A stretch of 64,000 nt of DNA from Luteipulveratus flavus (GCF_029439465.1 NZ_JAROAV010000038.1:32523-96522); one strand, 5' to 3'. Positions 38,172 to 48,317 are shown, counted from the stretch's first letter. A program made the numbers and translations. Notes: generated by a model not told the origin, from the letters alone.

Positions 38172-38325
38172 GCCGTCACGGTAGGGCGGCAGGAGGACAG
38201 AAACGGTCCGCTTTGGTGGTCCCCTGCCGCCCACGGTCGATCGGGGCGGGCGTACGGCAGCGGTCGCCTGCTCGTCACCTGAGGTTCGCCGGGAGGGCAA
38301 CCGGCCGCCGTACCGTCTGGCCTCG

Positions 38326-39138
38326 ATGGCCGGGCGATTCGTGGCAGTCGGTGACTCCTTCACCGAGGGTGTGGGCGACCCGAACGTGCTCTACCCCAAC
38401 GGGGTTCGTGGGTGGGCCGACCGCGTGGCGCGGCAGATGGGGCGCGAGGACGATGCGTGGGAGTACGCCAACCTCGCGATCCGCTCCAAGCTGCTCGACG
38501 AGGTGGTCGCCGAGCAGCTGGATGCGGCGCTTGCGCTGCGACCCACCCTGATCTCCTTCTACGCCGGTGGCAACGACATCCTCTCGCTGCGGGTCGACAT
38601 GGAGTCGGTGGTGCAGCGATACGAGGCGGCGCTGGGCCGGCTGACGGCGTCCGGTGCACGGGTGGTCGTGTTCACGACGTTCGACATGAAGGTGTCGTCG
38701 ATGCTCGAGCCGCTGAGACGCCGAATCCGCTTCTTCAACAACGGAGTCCGCGAGCTGTCGCGGACGTACGGCGCCCAGCTGCTCGACCACACGCTGCTGC
38801 GCGAGTACGACGACCGGCGGCTGTGGAGTGCCGACCGGATCCACATGTCGAAGGTCGGCCACAAGCGGCTGGCCGGGCACGTCCTCGACGCGCTCGGCGT
38901 CCCGCACACCCTCAAGCTGCCCGAGCTGCCGGCGTGGGAGCCGCGTACGTGGCGGCAGGCGATCGCGGAGGAGCGGGTGTTCGTCCGCTCGGAGGTGATC
39001 CCGCTGGTCCGGCGGCGGATGCGTGGCGTACGCGAGGGGGACTCGCTGCACCCGAAGTGGCCCGAGCCGGTGCACCCGGCCGACGGGCTCAAGAAGCTCG
39101 CCCGCCACCGCGCGGCCCAGCTGCACTCCCCCGCCTGA
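38326..39138 (+). CDS. SGNH/GDSL-family hydrolase
   Basis: 270 aa, no signal peptide. Block I FVAVGDSFTEGVGDP with the nucleophile Ser, block III GGNDIL, and the terminal Asp/His pair in WSADRIHMSKVGHKRLA define the family. A C-terminal extension of about 85 residues (TWRQAIAEERVFVRSEVIP and a Pro/His-rich end) goes beyond the core domain. Likely an intracellular esterase; substrate unknown. TACCGT lies 9 nt before the ATG, so the mRNA may be leaderless. Two 56-nt repeats follow the stop. Confidence 0.9.
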   Translation: MAGRFVAVGDSFTEGVGDPNVLYPNGVRGWADRVARQMGREDDAWEYANLAIRSKLLDEVVAEQLDAALALRPTLISFYAGGNDILSLRVDMESVVQRYEAALGRLTASGARVVVFTTFDMKVSSMLEPLRRRIRFFNNGVRELSRTYGAQLLDHTLLREYDDRRLWSADRIHMSKVGHKRLAGHVLDALGVPHTLKLPELPAWEPRTWRQAIAEERVFVRSEVIPLVRRRMRGVREGDSLHPKWPEPVHPADGLKKLARHRAAQLHSPA

Positions 39139-39153
39139 CAGAGCTCGTCCCCT

Positions 39154-39209
39154 CGGCAGAAATTGGCCGCCGGCACACGCATACCTGTAGCCGGCGCCAG
39201 CTTTCGCCG
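39154..39209. repeat. 56-nt palindromic repeat, copy C
   Basis: First of a tandem pair. Ends CGGCAGAAATTGG and CTTTCGCCG. It lies between the converging GDSL hydrolase and hspR genes. Confidence 0.85.
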
Positions 39210-39217
39210 GTCTCCCT

Positions 39218-39273
39218 CGGCAGAAGTTGGCCGCCGGCACATGCATGGATGTGCTGGCGGCCATGTTTCGCCG
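39218..39273. repeat. 56-nt palindromic repeat, copy D
   Basis: Second of the pair, same orientation, 8 nt after copy C. Inner arms GCCGGCACA and TGTGCTGGC pair around TGCATGGA. Confidence 0.88.
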
Positions 39274-39298
39274 CGGGGGGCTGTGGGACGGCGGTGGG

Positions 39299-39748
39299 TC
39301 AGAGGTCGGGGCGCCAGACGACCAGCGACGTACCGGCGGGGCGACGCATCGGACGCTCGCCGGGCCGGAGGGCGACGATCTGACCGTCGGGGCCGGCAGC
39401 GAAGACGCGCCGACCCCGCTGATCCCGCATCGCCTCGACCTGCACGGACAGCTCGGCGACGCGGGACTGCAACGCCTCGACCTGGTGCTCCAGCTCCAGG
39501 ATCCGTTGGATGCCGGCGAGACTCACGCCCTCCTCCTGGGAGAGGCGCTGCACCTGCCGGAGCAGCTCGACGTCGTGAGCGGAGTAGCGACGGCCGCCAC
39601 CCCGCGTCCGCGACGGCGTGACCAGCCCGAGCCGGTCGTACTGCCGCAAGGTCTGGGCGTGCATGCCCGCGAGCTCGGCCGCGACCGAGATGACGTACAC
39701 GGGCTGGTCCTTCGGGACCCGCTCGCCGTCATTCGGTCGCGCGCTCAC
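39299..39748 (-). CDS. hspR: Heat-shock repressor HspR (MerR family)
   Basis: 149 aa. The MerR-type helix-turn-helix (about 17-85) reads [40 protein letters not shown], the HspR hallmark. A coiled coil follows ([23 protein letters not shown]), then a basic tail. HspR binds HAIR boxes with DnaK as co-repressor and shuts off dnaK, clpB and related genes. It is the last gene of the dnaK operon, overlapping dnaJ by 4 nt (GTGA). Two HAIR-type sites in the window (before clpB and before dnaK) are its likely targets. Confidence 0.96.
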   Translation of the reverse strand: MSARPNDGERVPKDQPVYVISVAAELAGMHAQTLRQYDRLGLVTPSRTRGGGRRYSAHDVELLRQVQRLSQEEGVSLAGIQRILELEHQVEALQSRVAELSVQVEAMRDQRGRRVFAAGPDGQIVALRPGERPMRRPAGTSLVVWRPDL

Positions 39749-40770
39749 GACGTGGCCCTCGCCTTCAGCTCAGCGCGGGGGTCGACGTCCTGCTCCTGCT
39801 CGCGCAGCGCCTCCAGCGCCGTCTTGGCCTCGTCGGTCAGCCGCTGGGGTACGACGATGCTCACCTTGGCGAGCAGGTCGCCCGCCCCGCTGGTCGCCTG
39901 GACGCCGCGGCCCTTGACGCGCAGCACCCGGCCGCTCGGGGTGCCCGGCGCGACCTTGACCTTGACCGGCTTGCCGTCCAGCGTCGGCACCTCGACGGTC
40001 GCGCCCAGCGCCGCCTCGGCGAACGTGATCGGCAGGTCGACGGTGAGGTTGTTGCCGTCGCGACCGAAGACGGGGTGCGGCGTGACCGTCACCTGCAGCA
40101 GCAGGTCGCCGGCCGGTGCGCCCGGATCACCCTCGTGGCCCTTGCCACGCAGGCGAATCTTCTGACCGTCCTTGACACCAGCGGGAATTCGCGTGGTGAG
40201 CGGCTTGCCGTTCACGCCCTGGAGCGTGACCGTCGCGCCCTCGACCGCCTGGCGGAAGGGCAGCGTCGTACGGGCCTGGATGTCCTGGCCCGGACGCGGA
40301 CCGGCCGGCGCGCCGTACTGGCCGAAGCCGCCACCGAACTGCGAACCGCCGCCGGCAAACCCGCCGAGCAGGTCCTCCAGGTTGATGTTCTGCTGTCCAC
40401 CGCCGCCGGTGGAGAAGCGCACGCGCTGGCCGCCGCCTCCGGGGCCAGCGCCGAACATCGAGCCGAACACGTCCTCGAAGCCCGCGCCACCGCCGGCACC
40501 GCCGGGCCCACCGGCGGTGAACCGAGCGCCGCCGCGCGCCATCTGGCGTACGGCGTCGTACTGCTGGCGCTGCTCCGGGTCGGACAGGACCGCGTTGGCC
40601 TCGCCGATCTCCTTGAAGCGCTGCTCGGCGGCCTCGTCCCCGGGGTTCTGGTCGGGGTGCCACTTGCGCGCGAGCTTGCGGTAGGCCTTCTTGATGTCGG
40701 CCTCCGAGGCGTCGTCGGAGACGCCGAGGGTCGCGTAGAAGTCCTTCTCGAACCAGTCCTGGCTGGCCAT
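39745..40770 (-). CDS. dnaJ: DnaJ-type co-chaperone lacking the zinc-finger domain
   Basis: 341 aa. J domain (about 9-75) with the catalytic HPD in [10 protein letters not shown], a long Gly/Phe-rich region (about 80-165) and two C-terminal substrate-binding domains (about 168-330). The four CxxCxGxG zinc-binding repeats of classical DnaJ are absent, so this is a type II (CbpA-like) J protein. It stimulates DnaK ATPase. Start ATG 40770 with AGGAGG. It lies between grpE and hspR; an 18-bp hairpin upstream may tune its level. Confidence 0.93.
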   Translation of the reverse strand: MASQDWFEKDFYATLGVSDDASEADIKKAYRKLARKWHPDQNPGDEAAEQRFKEIGEANAVLSDPEQRQQYDAVRQMARGGARFTAGGPGGAGGGAGFEDVFGSMFGAGPGGGGQRVRFSTGGGGQQNINLEDLLGGFAGGGSQFGGGFGQYGAPAGPRPGQDIQARTTLPFRQAVEGATVTLQGVNGKPLTTRIPAGVKDGQKIRLRGKGHEGDPGAPAGDLLLQVTVTPHPVFGRDGNNLTVDLPITFAEAALGATVEVPTLDGKPVKVKVAPGTPSGRVLRVKGRGVQATSGAGDLLAKVSIVVPQRLTDEAKTALEALREQEQDVDPRAELKARATS

Positions 40771-40807
40771 CTGTCCTGCCTCCTTCCCTGTCCTGCTCGT
40801 GGGCTCA

Positions 40808-40857
40808 CCGCTGGTCGAGCCGTCCTCGGCGAGCGCCTCGGACGGCTCGACCAGCGG
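40808..40857 (-). terminator. 18-bp intra-operon hairpin between grpE and dnaJ
   Basis: CCGCTGGTCGAGCCGTCC (40808-40825) pairs perfectly with 40840-40857. As the operon clearly continues to dnaJ and hspR, this is probably a partial terminator or an RNA-processing site. Confidence 0.65.
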
Positions 40858-40862
40858 GTCGG

Positions 40863-41609
40863 TTACTGCGGGTCGGCCACCGCGACGCGGGCCGGACGGA
40901 CGATGCGCTCGCCCACCCGGTAGCCGGGCTGCATGACCTGCACGACCGTCGTCCCGTCGCTGCCCTCGGGCACCTCGGCCTCGATGTGCATCAGTGCCTC
41001 GTGGTGCTGCGGGTCGAACGGCTCGCCGACCTCACCGAAACGCTGCACGCCGAACCTGCCGAGCGTGGTCTCGAGCTTGCCCGCGATCTTCTCGAACGGG
41101 CTGCCCTCGAGGTCGCCGTGCTGGTGCGCCAGGTAGATGTCGTCGAGCACCGGCAGCAGCGACTCCACGACCGAACCGATGGCCTGCTCGCGGTCCTTGG
41201 GCCGCTCGCGCTTCATCAACTCCCGGTAGTTGTGGTAGGCCGCACGCTCGCGCAGCAGCTCGTCCTGCAGCCCGGCCGCGATGTCGGCGTCCGTCTGCCT
41301 CGGCTCCGTTGCGCCGGGAGCGTCCGCTGCCGACGTGGGTACGTCGGCGGCCGGCTGCTCCTGGTCCTCGCCCGGCAGGTCGTCGCCGACCGCGCCGGCG
41401 AACGCGTTGTCGCCGCCCGCGGCCTGTGTCTCGTCGGGCACGCCCTGATTGGTGGACTGGTCGTCGGTCACCGGCGAGCTCCCTTCTGCTGTCTCGGGGT
41501 TGCGCACCTGCCCAGTCTGGGGGTCGAGGCGGCGCTTGTCCCGGATGATCGGCCGCTCGGCCTCGGCCGGCTCCTCCTCGGAGCCGGCCGAGAACCGATC
41601 GTCGCTCAC
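40863..41609 (-). CDS. grpE: Nucleotide exchange factor GrpE
   Basis: 248 aa. A long acidic, poorly conserved N-terminus (about 1-110, Asp/Glu/Pro-rich with [13 protein letters not shown]) is typical of actinobacteria. The GrpE core follows: a helix ([22 protein letters not shown]), [16 protein letters not shown], and the beta-wing with [45 protein letters not shown]. It releases ADP from DnaK. GTG start overlapping the dnaK stop (GTGA), so coupled to it. Confidence 0.95.
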   Translation of the reverse strand: MSDDRFSAGSEEEPAEAERPIIRDKRRLDPQTGQVRNPETAEGSSPVTDDQSTNQGVPDETQAAGGDNAFAGAVGDDLPGEDQEQPAADVPTSAADAPGATEPRQTDADIAAGLQDELLRERAAYHNYRELMKRERPKDREQAIGSVVESLLPVLDDIYLAHQHGDLEGSPFEKIAGKLETTLGRFGVQRFGEVGEPFDPQHHEALMHIEAEVPEGSDGTTVVQVMQPGYRVGERIVRPARVAVADPQ

Positions 41610-43504
41610 TTCTTGTCGTCCTCGTCGTCGACGACCTCGGCGTCGACCACGTCGTCGTCCGAGGCGCCGGCGCTCGCCGTACCCTCGGCGCCCGGCGTAC
41701 CGGCGTCCGCACCCGGAGCGGCACCCTCGCCGCCCTCGGCCTGCGACGCGGCGTACATCGCGGCGCCCATCTTCTGGGAGACGTCGGACAGGTTCTTGCT
41801 CTTGGCGGAGATGTCCTCGGGCGAGGTGTTCTGGTCCTTGAGCGCGTCCTTGAGGTCGGTCAGCGCGGAGTCGACCTCGGCCTTGGTGTCGGACGGGACC
41901 TTGTCGCCGCTGTCCTCGAGGAACTTCTCGGTGGAGTAGACCAGCTGCTCGGCCGTGTTGCGGGCCTCGGTCTCCTCACGACGCTTGGCGTCGTCGGCCG
42001 CGTGCTCCTCGGCCTCCTTCACCATGCGCTCGATGTCCTCCTTCGGCAGCGCGGAGCCACCGGAGATGGTCATCGACTGCTCCTTGTTGGTGCCGCGGTC
42101 CTTGGCGGACACGTGCACGATGCCGTTCGCGTCGATGTCGAAGGTGACCTCGATCTGCGGGATGCCACGGGGAGCCGGGGCGATACCGGTCAGCTCGAAG
42201 TTGCCGAGCGGCTTGTTGGCCTTGGCGATCTCGCGCTCACCCTGGAACACCTGGATCTCGACCGACGGCTGGTTGTCCTCGGCGGTGCTGAAGACCTCCG
42301 AACGCTTGGTCGGGATCGCGGTGTTGCGCTCGATGAGCTTGGTGAACAGCCCGCCCTTGGTCTCGATGCCGAGGCTCAGCGGGGTCACGTCGATCAGCAG
42401 GACGTCCTTGCGGTCGCCCTTGAGGACGCCGGCCTGCAGGCTCGCGCCGACGGCGACGACCTCGTCCGGGTTCACGCCCTTGTTCGGCTCCTTGCCGCCG
42501 GTCAGCTCCTTGACCACCTCGGCGACGGCCGGCATCCGGGTCGAACCACCGACGAGGACCACGTGATCGATGTCGGCGACGTTGATGCCCGCGTCCTTGA
42601 TGACGTTCTGGAACGGCGCCTTGGTGCGCTCGAGCAGGTCCTTGGTCATCTGCTCGAACTGCGCGCGGCTGAGAGTCTCGTCCAGGTGGATCGGACCGTT
42701 CTCGCCCATGCTCAGGTACTGCAGGCTGATGTTGGTGCTGGTCGAGGACGACAGCTCCTTCTTGGCCTGCTCGGCGGCGTCGCGCAGACGCTGCATGGCG
42801 ATCTTGTCCTTGGACAGGTCGACGCCGGAGGTGTTCTTCACCGTGGTCAGCAGGTGCTGGACGATCTTGTCGTCCCAGTCGTCACCACCGAGCTTGTTGT
42901 CACCGCTGGTGGCGCGCACCTGGATCGTGGAGAAGCCGTCCTCGGGGTCCTTGCCCACCTCGAGCAGGGACACGTCGAAGGTGCCGCCACCGAGGTCGAA
43001 GACGAGGATGAGCTCGTCCTCCTTGCCGCGGTCCAGACCGTACGCGAGGGCGGCGGCGGTGGGCTCGTTGATGATGCGCAGGACGTTCAGGCCCGCGATC
43101 TCGCCGGCCTCCTTGGTGGCCTGGCGCTCGTGGTCGTCGAAGTACGCCGGCACGGTGATGACGGCGTCGGTGACGGTGTCGCCCAGGTAGGACTCGGCGT
43201 CCCGCTTGAGCTTCTGCAGGATGCGGGCCGAGATCTCCTGCGGCGTGTACTTCTTGCCGTCGATCTCGGTGCTCCAGTCGGTGCCGATGTGGCGCTTGAC
43301 CGAACGGATGGTGCGGTCGACGTTCGTGACCGCCTGACGCTTGGCGATCTCGCCCACCAGCACGTCGCCGTTCTTGGCGAACGCGACGACGGACGGCGTC
43401 GTACGGCCGCCCTCGGCGTTGGCGATGATCGTGGGGTCGTTGCCCTCCAGGACGGAGACCGCGGAGTTGGTGGTACCGAGGTCGATGCCTACCGCACGTG
43501 CCAT
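41606..43504 (-). CDS. dnaK: Hsp70 chaperone DnaK
   Basis: 632 aa from ATG 43504. ATPase domain (about 1-365) with [33 protein letters not shown] and [12 protein letters not shown]. The substrate domain (about 370-520) has [18 protein letters not shown]. The helical lid and an acidic Ala/Gly/Asp-rich tail complete it. It starts the operon dnaK-grpE-dnaJ-hspR; frames extending far upstream are shadows. A TTGACA lies 105 nt upstream, with a degenerate HAIR box just beyond it, so HspR control is expected. Confidence 0.97.
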   Translation of the reverse strand: MARAVGIDLGTTNSAVSVLEGNDPTIIANAEGGRTTPSVVAFAKNGDVLVGEIAKRQAVTNVDRTIRSVKRHIGTDWSTEIDGKKYTPQEISARILQKLKRDAESYLGDTVTDAVITVPAYFDDHERQATKEAGEIAGLNVLRIINEPTAAALAYGLDRGKEDELILVFDLGGGTFDVSLLEVGKDPEDGFSTIQVRATSGDNKLGGDDWDDKIVQHLLTTVKNTSGVDLSKDKIAMQRLRDAAEQAKKELSSSTSTNISLQYLSMGENGPIHLDETLSRAQFEQMTKDLLERTKAPFQNVIKDAGINVADIDHVVLVGGSTRMPAVAEVVKELTGGKEPNKGVNPDEVVAVGASLQAGVLKGDRKDVLLIDVTPLSLGIETKGGLFTKLIERNTAIPTKRSEVFSTAEDNQPSVEIQVFQGEREIAKANKPLGNFELTGIAPAPRGIPQIEVTFDIDANGIVHVSAKDRGTNKEQSMTISGGSALPKEDIERMVKEAEEHAADDAKRREETEARNTAEQLVYSTEKFLEDSGDKVPSDTKAEVDSALTDLKDALKDQNTSPEDISAKSKNLSDVSQKMGAAMYAASQAEGGEGAAPGADAGTPGAEGTASAGASDDDVVDAEVVDDEDDKK

Positions 43505-43608
43505 GTGTGCTGCTCCTTGCTCGTGGCTTGCTTCGGGCAGGGACGTGCACCGTCGTACGGCGGTGTGGTCCCTGACTGGATCCGACCCAACTCTCCGGGC
43601 GCTCGCGT

Positions 43609-43614
43609 TGTCAA
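43609..43614 (-). promoter_or_regulatory. -35 element of the dnaK operon
   Basis: TTGACA on the minus strand. The -10 region 17-18 nt further on (TTGGGT) is poor. The HAIR-like site lies 16 nt upstream of it. Confidence 0.45.
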
Positions 43615-43630
43615 ACTCGTGCTCCGCAAA

Positions 43631-43651
43631 GTTGCGTTCACCGGGCTCAAC
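43631..43651 (-). promoter_or_regulatory. Degenerate HAIR box upstream of dnaK
   Basis: In the dnaK direction GTTGAGC-N7-ACGCAAC: 10 of 14 HAIR positions, spacing correct. Weaker than the clpB site. Confidence 0.6.
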
Positions 43652-43762
43652 TTGATCGATCGCGACTTTGTTCCCGGCCCGACGACGGGTTCTCCGGCCG
43701 GCGCTGGGCCACTCGACGAGCCATCCGCGGGGCTGACGGTGGTCGCGCCTAGCGTTCCCGCC

Positions 43763-44194
43763 ATGGTCGCCCCGATCCTCATCGCCGTCGCCGCGCTGGT
43801 CCGGGACGGGCGGGTGCTGCTCGCGCACCGCCATCCGCGACGGCAGGCGTACCCCGACGCCTGGGGTCTGGTCGGTGGTCACGTCGAGCCGGGCGAGCTG
43901 CCCCATCGCACCGTCGTCCGAGAGTGCCTCGAGGAGATCGGCGTGCAGGTGCACGACGCCCGGCCCGTCCCGATGAGGGTCGAGGACTCTGCCCTCCGCA
44001 TGCACGGCTTCCTCGTCACGCGCTGGGACGGCGAGCCCGGCAACGCCGCGCCCGAGGAGCACGACGACCTGCGCTGGTTCCGCCCCGGCGACCTCGCCGA
44101 CGTCAGGATGGCCCACCCGGAGAGCGTGTCGAGCATCCTGGTCGCACTCCGAATCGCGGCCGATGGCAACCCTTCTCGGCGTATCGCAGAGTGA
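43763..44194 (+). CDS. NUDIX hydrolase
   Basis: 143 aa from ATG 43763. The NUDIX box is complete: [15 protein letters not shown] followed by [10 protein letters not shown] strand-rich front ([23 protein letters not shown]) and [16 protein letters not shown] near the end complete the fold. It hydrolyses a nucleoside-diphosphate derivative of unknown kind. TAGCGT lies 7 nt before the start, with no Shine-Dalgarno sequence, so the mRNA may be leaderless. Divergent from dnaK. Confidence 0.9.
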   Translation: MVAPILIAVAALVRDGRVLLAHRHPRRQAYPDAWGLVGGHVEPGELPHRTVVRECLEEIGVQVHDARPVPMRVEDSALRMHGFLVTRWDGEPGNAAPEEHDDLRWFRPGDLADVRMAHPESVSSILVALRIAADGNPSRRIAE

Positions 44195-44341
44195 CACCGC
44201 GTGCTGCTCTAAGGTGGATGCGCGACCTGCGGGGGCTGAACGGTCAGGTCGCCGGGACCACCTGTGGTGAACCCGTCGCCTGTTGCTGCGCTGAGGAGCC
44301 GCAACTCCCGATCGTGGCTGCTGGGGCAGCGAGGAGAACCG

Positions 44342-45454
44342 ATGGTCAACGTCATGCTCGCGGGCGGCATCTCGATGGCCCTGGCGTTGCTGTGCACACC
44401 GCTGTTCATCAAGCTTCTCGTCCGGCGCCAGTACGGCCAGTACATCCGGGACGACCTCACGCACCACCACTACAAGCGCGGGAAGCCCAACATGGGTGGT
44501 GCGGTCATCATCGGCGCCGCGATCGTCGGCTACTTCGCCTCCCATGCGCTGCTCGTGCCGCTCGGCGCCATCGGCGCGCTCGAGTCGCCCAACAGCCCCA
44601 TCTCGGTGAGCGCCCTGCTGGTGCTCTTCCTGCTCGTCGGGCTCGGCGTGGTCGGGTTCCTGGACGACTACACCAAGATCCGCAAGGAACGCAGCCTCGG
44701 GCTGACCTCGAAGCAGAAGCTCGCCGGCCAGACGCTGGTGACCGTCGTCTTCGCGCTGGCCGCCCTGCTGGTGACCGACGACCAGGGCCGGTCGCCGGCA
44801 TCGACATCGGTGTCGTTCATCCGGGACACCGCGCTCGACCTCGCCTTCGCCGGGCCCGTGCTCGGCGGCATCCTCTTCGTGGTGTGGGCGAGCGTGCTCA
44901 TCGCCGGGGCCTCCAACGGCGTCAACATCACCGACGGCCTGGACGGCCTGGCCCCGGGCGCATCGGTGATGGTCTTCGGCGCGTACACGATGATCAGCAT
45001 GTGGCAGTACAACCAGGGCTGCGACGTCGTCGCCGGGCCGGGCTGCTACGACGTCCGTGACGCCCTCGACCTGGCCGTCGTCTCGTGCGCCATCGCCGGT
45101 GGGTGCTTCGGCTTCCTGTGGTGGAACGCCTCGCCGGCCCAGATCATCATGGGCGACACCGGCTCCCTCTCCCTCGGCGCGGCGCTGGCCGGCATGGCGA
45201 TCCTCACCCGCACCGAGCTGCTGCTCGTGGTGCTCGGCGGCCTGTTCGTCATGATCACCGCGTCGGTCATCATCCAGGTCCTCAGCTTCAAGCTGAGGGG
45301 CAAGCGCGTCTTCCGGATCGCCCCCGTGCACCACCACTTCGAGATGGTCGGCTGGTCCGAGGTCACCATCGTCGCCCGCTTCTGGATCATCGCCGGCATC
45401 TGCGTCGCGGCGGGGCTGGGACTCTTCTACGCCGACTGGCTCGGCGACCTGTGA
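44342..45454 (+). CDS. mraY: Phospho-N-acetylmuramoyl-pentapeptide-transferase, outside a dcw cluster
   Basis: 370 aa, about ten membrane segments. Family motifs are all visible: [33 protein letters not shown] (catalytic Asp pair), [30 protein letters not shown] and the terminal [20 protein letters not shown]. It makes lipid I from UDP-MurNAc-pentapeptide and undecaprenyl phosphate. Start ATG 44342 with GAGGAGA. The usual neighbours murF, murD, ftsW and murG are absent, so this is either a second copy or a relocated gene. The 5' region from 44195 to 44341 holds a CTAAGGT -10-like hexamer. Confidence 0.93.
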   Translation: MVNVMLAGGISMALALLCTPLFIKLLVRRQYGQYIRDDLTHHHYKRGKPNMGGAVIIGAAIVGYFASHALLVPLGAIGALESPNSPISVSALLVLFLLVGLGVVGFLDDYTKIRKERSLGLTSKQKLAGQTLVTVVFALAALLVTDDQGRSPASTSVSFIRDTALDLAFAGPVLGGILFVVWASVLIAGASNGVNITDGLDGLAPGASVMVFGAYTMISMWQYNQGCDVVAGPGCYDVRDALDLAVVSCAIAGGCFGFLWWNASPAQIIMGDTGSLSLGAALAGMAILTRTELLLVVLGGLFVMITASVIIQVLSFKLRGKRVFRIAPVHHHFEMVGWSEVTIVARFWIIAGICVAAGLGLFYADWLGDL

Positions 45455-45490
45455 GCACACCCGCACCTCCGGGGGACTTAGCGTGGGGCC

Positions 45491-45856
45491 GTGCCCATCG
45501 TCGAGGTCACGCACGACCCTGAGGTGCCGGCGGCCACGCTGCAGCGCCTCGCGGCGGCCCTCCCCCACGCCGTCTCGCTCGCCGTCGAGTGTGCCGAGGA
45601 GCCGTACGACGGCGACCTCCGGCCCAGTGACGTCGACCTCCGGTTCCGCCCGCGTGGCCCCTATGACTCCGCCGGTCTCGCAGTCGTGGTCGAGGTCCGC
45701 TCGAAGTGGTTCGCCAGCCGGGCCGAGGCGCGCCAGGAGCGATGCGACCGGCTGTGCGATGCGGTCGCCGTCGCCGCCGGGACGACCGAGATCGGCGTGT
45801 ACCTGACCATGCCCGTCGCGGCGTGGGCGCAGGGCGAGGACGCGGTCCCTCGCTGA
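45491..45856 (+). CDS. Tautomerase-like small protein
   Basis: 121 aa from GTG 45491. It begins [20 protein letters not shown], so after Met removal it would expose the N-terminal Pro that serves as catalytic base in the tautomerase superfamily. A second half ([20 protein letters not shown]) ends in a helix and strand. The match is by N-terminus and length only. TAGCGT lies 6 nt before the start, so a leaderless mRNA is likely. It follows mraY by 36 nt. A 14-bp hairpin comes after. Confidence 0.6.
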   Translation: MPIVEVTHDPEVPAATLQRLAAALPHAVSLAVECAEEPYDGDLRPSDVDLRFRPRGPYDSAGLAVVVEVRSKWFASRAEARQERCDRLCDAVAVAAGTTEIGVYLTMPVAAWAQGEDAVPR

Positions 45857-45865
45857 TTCCGTTTG

Positions 45866-45907
45866 GTGCAGAAGGAGCGTGCGCCCTGGCGCCCGCTCCT
45901 TCTGCAC
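45866..45907 (+). terminator. Hairpin after the tautomerase-like gene
   Basis: GTGCAGAAGGAGCG (45866-45879) pairs perfectly with 45894-45907, with a further small stem inside the loop. Confidence 0.75.
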
Positions 45908-46084
45908 GTACGGCCACGCCGAAGCCGGTCCACGAGAGATCCGTACGCCGCTGTCGCGACTCGGTCGACCGACCGTGCCGGCGAGAAACCGCGCATCGCC
46001 GAGCGCTGTGGCGGCGGGTTGTCGGGACTGTCGGTGCTGTCCGTGAGGATGGCGACGGCCGGGTGTCACGAGAAGGGCGACCAC

Positions 46085-46531
46085 ATGACGCCGAACCTGC
46101 AGATCACGATCGACTGCGCATCTCCGGATCGGCTGGTGCGCTTCTGGTGCTCGGCGCTCGGGTACGTCCCTGCCCCGCCACCGAGCGGCCACCCGACCTG
46201 GCGTTCGTACTACCTGTCGCTCGGCGTTCCCGAGGAGGAGCTGGGTGACGGGGACAGCTGCGACCGTGCCGTCGATCCGGACGGAGCCGGGCCGGCACTG
46301 TGGTTCCAGGTCGTCCCCGAGCCCAAGACCGTCAAGAACCGCCTCCACCTCGATCTGCTCGTCACTGATCGCAGCGCTCCATGGGCCGAGCGGCGGGCCG
46401 AGCTGGTGGCCGTACGCGACCGGCTGGTGTCCCTCGGCGGGGACGTCCGGCTGGACATCCCGGAGAGTGAGGACGAGCACCTGGCGTGTGGTCTCCACGA
46501 CCCCGAGGGCAACGAGTTCTGCCTCGTCTGA
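46085..46531 (+). CDS. Glyoxalase-like VOC protein
   Basis: 148 aa from ATG 46085, with GAGAAGGG upstream; longer frames into the preceding 200 nt would cross the hairpin. [47 protein letters not shown] and [11 protein letters not shown] are the standard glyoxalase-like (PF18029 type) pattern. Reaction unknown. Convergent with the MFS gene, 13 nt between stops. The 228 nt before it hold the hairpin and no other feature I can support. Confidence 0.85.
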   Translation: MTPNLQITIDCASPDRLVRFWCSALGYVPAPPPSGHPTWRSYYLSLGVPEEELGDGDSCDRAVDPDGAGPALWFQVVPEPKTVKNRLHLDLLVTDRSAPWAERRAELVAVRDRLVSLGGDVRLDIPESEDEHLACGLHDPEGNEFCLV

Positions 46532-46544
46532 GCGGGATACGGGT

Positions 46545-47783
46545 CTACACCGGCGCGCGCACCACGCGGAAAGGTGTCGCGGCGAGCGCCGTACCGACGA
46601 GCGCGAAGACCGCGGCCGCCAGCAGCAGCATCGGTCGGATGCCCCAGGCGTCGGCGAGCACCCCGGCGATCGGCGCGACGAGCATGGCGACGGCGCGGTT
46701 GATCGACCTGAGGGTGGTGTTCGTCCGCGCCTGGAGCTCGTCCGGTGTGACGAGCTGGCGGTAACTCATCTCGTGGGAGTTGCTCATGCCCAGCGCGAGG
46801 CCGTACAAGCCCTGGCCGACGACCACGGCGGCAAAGGCGGCGACCGCCGCCAGACCCTGCCCGGCGAGGACCATCACGAGCACGCCGAGGGTGGTGATGC
46901 CGTAGCAGAGGATGATGGTGCGGCCCGTCCCGAGCCGACGGCCCACCCAGGTGGTCACTGCCGCACCGACCACGGCACCGACGCCGCCGGCCGCACCCGC
47001 GAGGCCGAACTGGAAGGCCGTCAGGTCGAGCGTCCGCAGGATGTACGGCGCCAGGACGACGCCGACGATCGCGTTGCCCACGAACCAGACGTGCGTCGCG
47101 ACGGCGATGGTGGCCAGGCCGGAGCCGCGGTAGGCCCACCGCACACCCTCGCCGATCTCGGCCAGCAGCCCGCGGACGGTGACTCCCGTACGCGGAGGCG
47201 GTTCGTCGAGGGCGATCCGGCGCAGGGTGAACGCCGAGTACACGTAGGTGAGGGAGTCGAGCACGACCGCCAGGGGTGCACCGACCGCGCTGACGAGCAA
47301 CCCGCCGAGCGCCGGCCCTGCGGTCGAGGCCACCGCGTCGGCACCGTCGATGCGCGCGTGGGCGGGCTGCAGGTCGGCCGGCGGGATCAGCCGTGGCAGG
47401 AACGCCATCGTCGCGGCACCGTTGATGACGGAGGCGGTGCCGTACGCCATCACGATCACCAGGAGCGCCGGCAGCGACAACGCGTCGAGCCACCACAGCG
47501 CCGGGGCGACCAGGAGCAGCACCGCCTGGACCAGGTCGGCGCCCACCATCAGCGGAAGTCGCCGCCGGCCGTCGACCAGGGCGCCGACGATCAGCCCGAA
47601 CAGGAGGTACGGGAGCCATCGGGCGGCGTTGAGCCAGCCGACGTCGGTCGCCGAGCCGTGCAGGACCAGAACCACCAGCGCCTGGAGGGCGAACAACGTG
47701 ACGTAGCTGCCGAGCCCGGAGACGGCGGCAGCCCGCCAGTAGCGCAGGAACGCACGCGATCCGAGCACCTCGCCACCCGCCAT
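46545..47783 (-). CDS. MFS transporter, MFS_3 (EntS-like) type
   Basis: 412 aa with about 12 membrane segments. [20 protein letters not shown] at the N-terminus and [19 protein letters not shown] between segments 2 and 3 are typical of the enterobactin-exporter-like MFS_3 group. A basic loop ([16 protein letters not shown]) separates the halves. The substrate cannot be read; drugs or siderophore-like compounds are usual guesses for this group. ATG start. Transcribed toward the VOC gene. Confidence 0.87.
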   Translation of the reverse strand: MAGGEVLGSRAFLRYWRAAAVSGLGSYVTLFALQALVVLVLHGSATDVGWLNAARWLPYLLFGLIVGALVDGRRRLPLMVGADLVQAVLLLVAPALWWLDALSLPALLVIVMAYGTASVINGAATMAFLPRLIPPADLQPAHARIDGADAVASTAGPALGGLLVSAVGAPLAVVLDSLTYVYSAFTLRRIALDEPPPRTGVTVRGLLAEIGEGVRWAYRGSGLATIAVATHVWFVGNAIVGVVLAPYILRTLDLTAFQFGLAGAAGGVGAVVGAAVTTWVGRRLGTGRTIILCYGITTLGVLVMVLAGQGLAAVAAFAAVVVGQGLYGLALGMSNSHEMSYRQLVTPDELQARTNTTLRSINRAVAMLVAPIAGVLADAWGIRPMLLLAAAVFALVGTALAATPFRVVRAPV

Positions 47784-47932
47784 GCCCCGCAGTCTCGCGC
47801 ACGGCTTCTTCCAGGTTCGTCCCCGCCGTGCTGTCGCATCAGGGCAGAGTCGTTCGTGGTGCTCATGCGGCGGCCGACCGGCCGGCGCGGTCGAGGGGCT
47901 CGAAGGCCCGACCGAGCGGACAGGAGACCACG

Positions 47933-48307
47933 GTGGCGGAGTATCTGATCACGTTCAACGACGAGTGGGTGCCCGAGCAGACGGAGGACGGCCTCGGCGA
48001 GAAGGCCACGGCAGCACGCTCGGTCATCCAGGAGATGGCGGACGCCGGCGTCTTCCTCTTCAGCAACGGCGGCATCGACGCCTCCACCGCGATCTGCAGC
48101 GTGGGGGCCAAGGACGGGGAGCCCGTCTTCACCGACGGGCCGTACGCCGAGACCAAGGAGCACCTCGGTGGCTTCTGCGTCGTCGAGGTGCCGGACGACG
48201 AGACCGCGCGGTACTGGGCGGGCCGGCTCGCCGTCGTCCTCGACTGGCCGCAGGAGATCCACCGGTTCCCCCACCGGTACGTCGACCTGAACCCGTCGGA
48301 ACGGTGA
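47933..48307 (+). CDS. YCII/DGPF-domain protein
   Basis: 124 aa from GTG 47933 with CAGGAG 8 nt upstream. AEYLITFNDEW at the front and FTDGPYAETKEHLGGFCVVEV in the middle are the DGPF signature of YCII-related proteins. In actinobacteria such proteins often sit beside sigma factors; here the partner is a dihydrofolate-reductase-like protein 10 nt downstream. Function unknown. Confidence 0.88.
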   Translation: MAEYLITFNDEWVPEQTEDGLGEKATAARSVIQEMADAGVFLFSNGGIDASTAICSVGAKDGEPVFTDGPYAETKEHLGGFCVVEVPDDETARYWAGRLAVVLDWPQEIHRFPHRYVDLNPSER

Positions 48308-48317
48308 GGAGCACGTC

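Noticed and set aside
44218..44341. A Cys-codon-bearing upstream frame (TGTTGCTGC) before mraY as a cysteine attenuator
   Set aside because: The frame has no stop before mraY and does not form a short leader peptide; mraY has no link to cysteine supply.
41606..46498. A 1,630-codon open frame extending far upstream of dnaK
   Set aside because: dnaK clearly starts at ATG 43504 with the Hsp70 N-terminus; the rest is antisense to the NUDIX, mraY and VOC genes.
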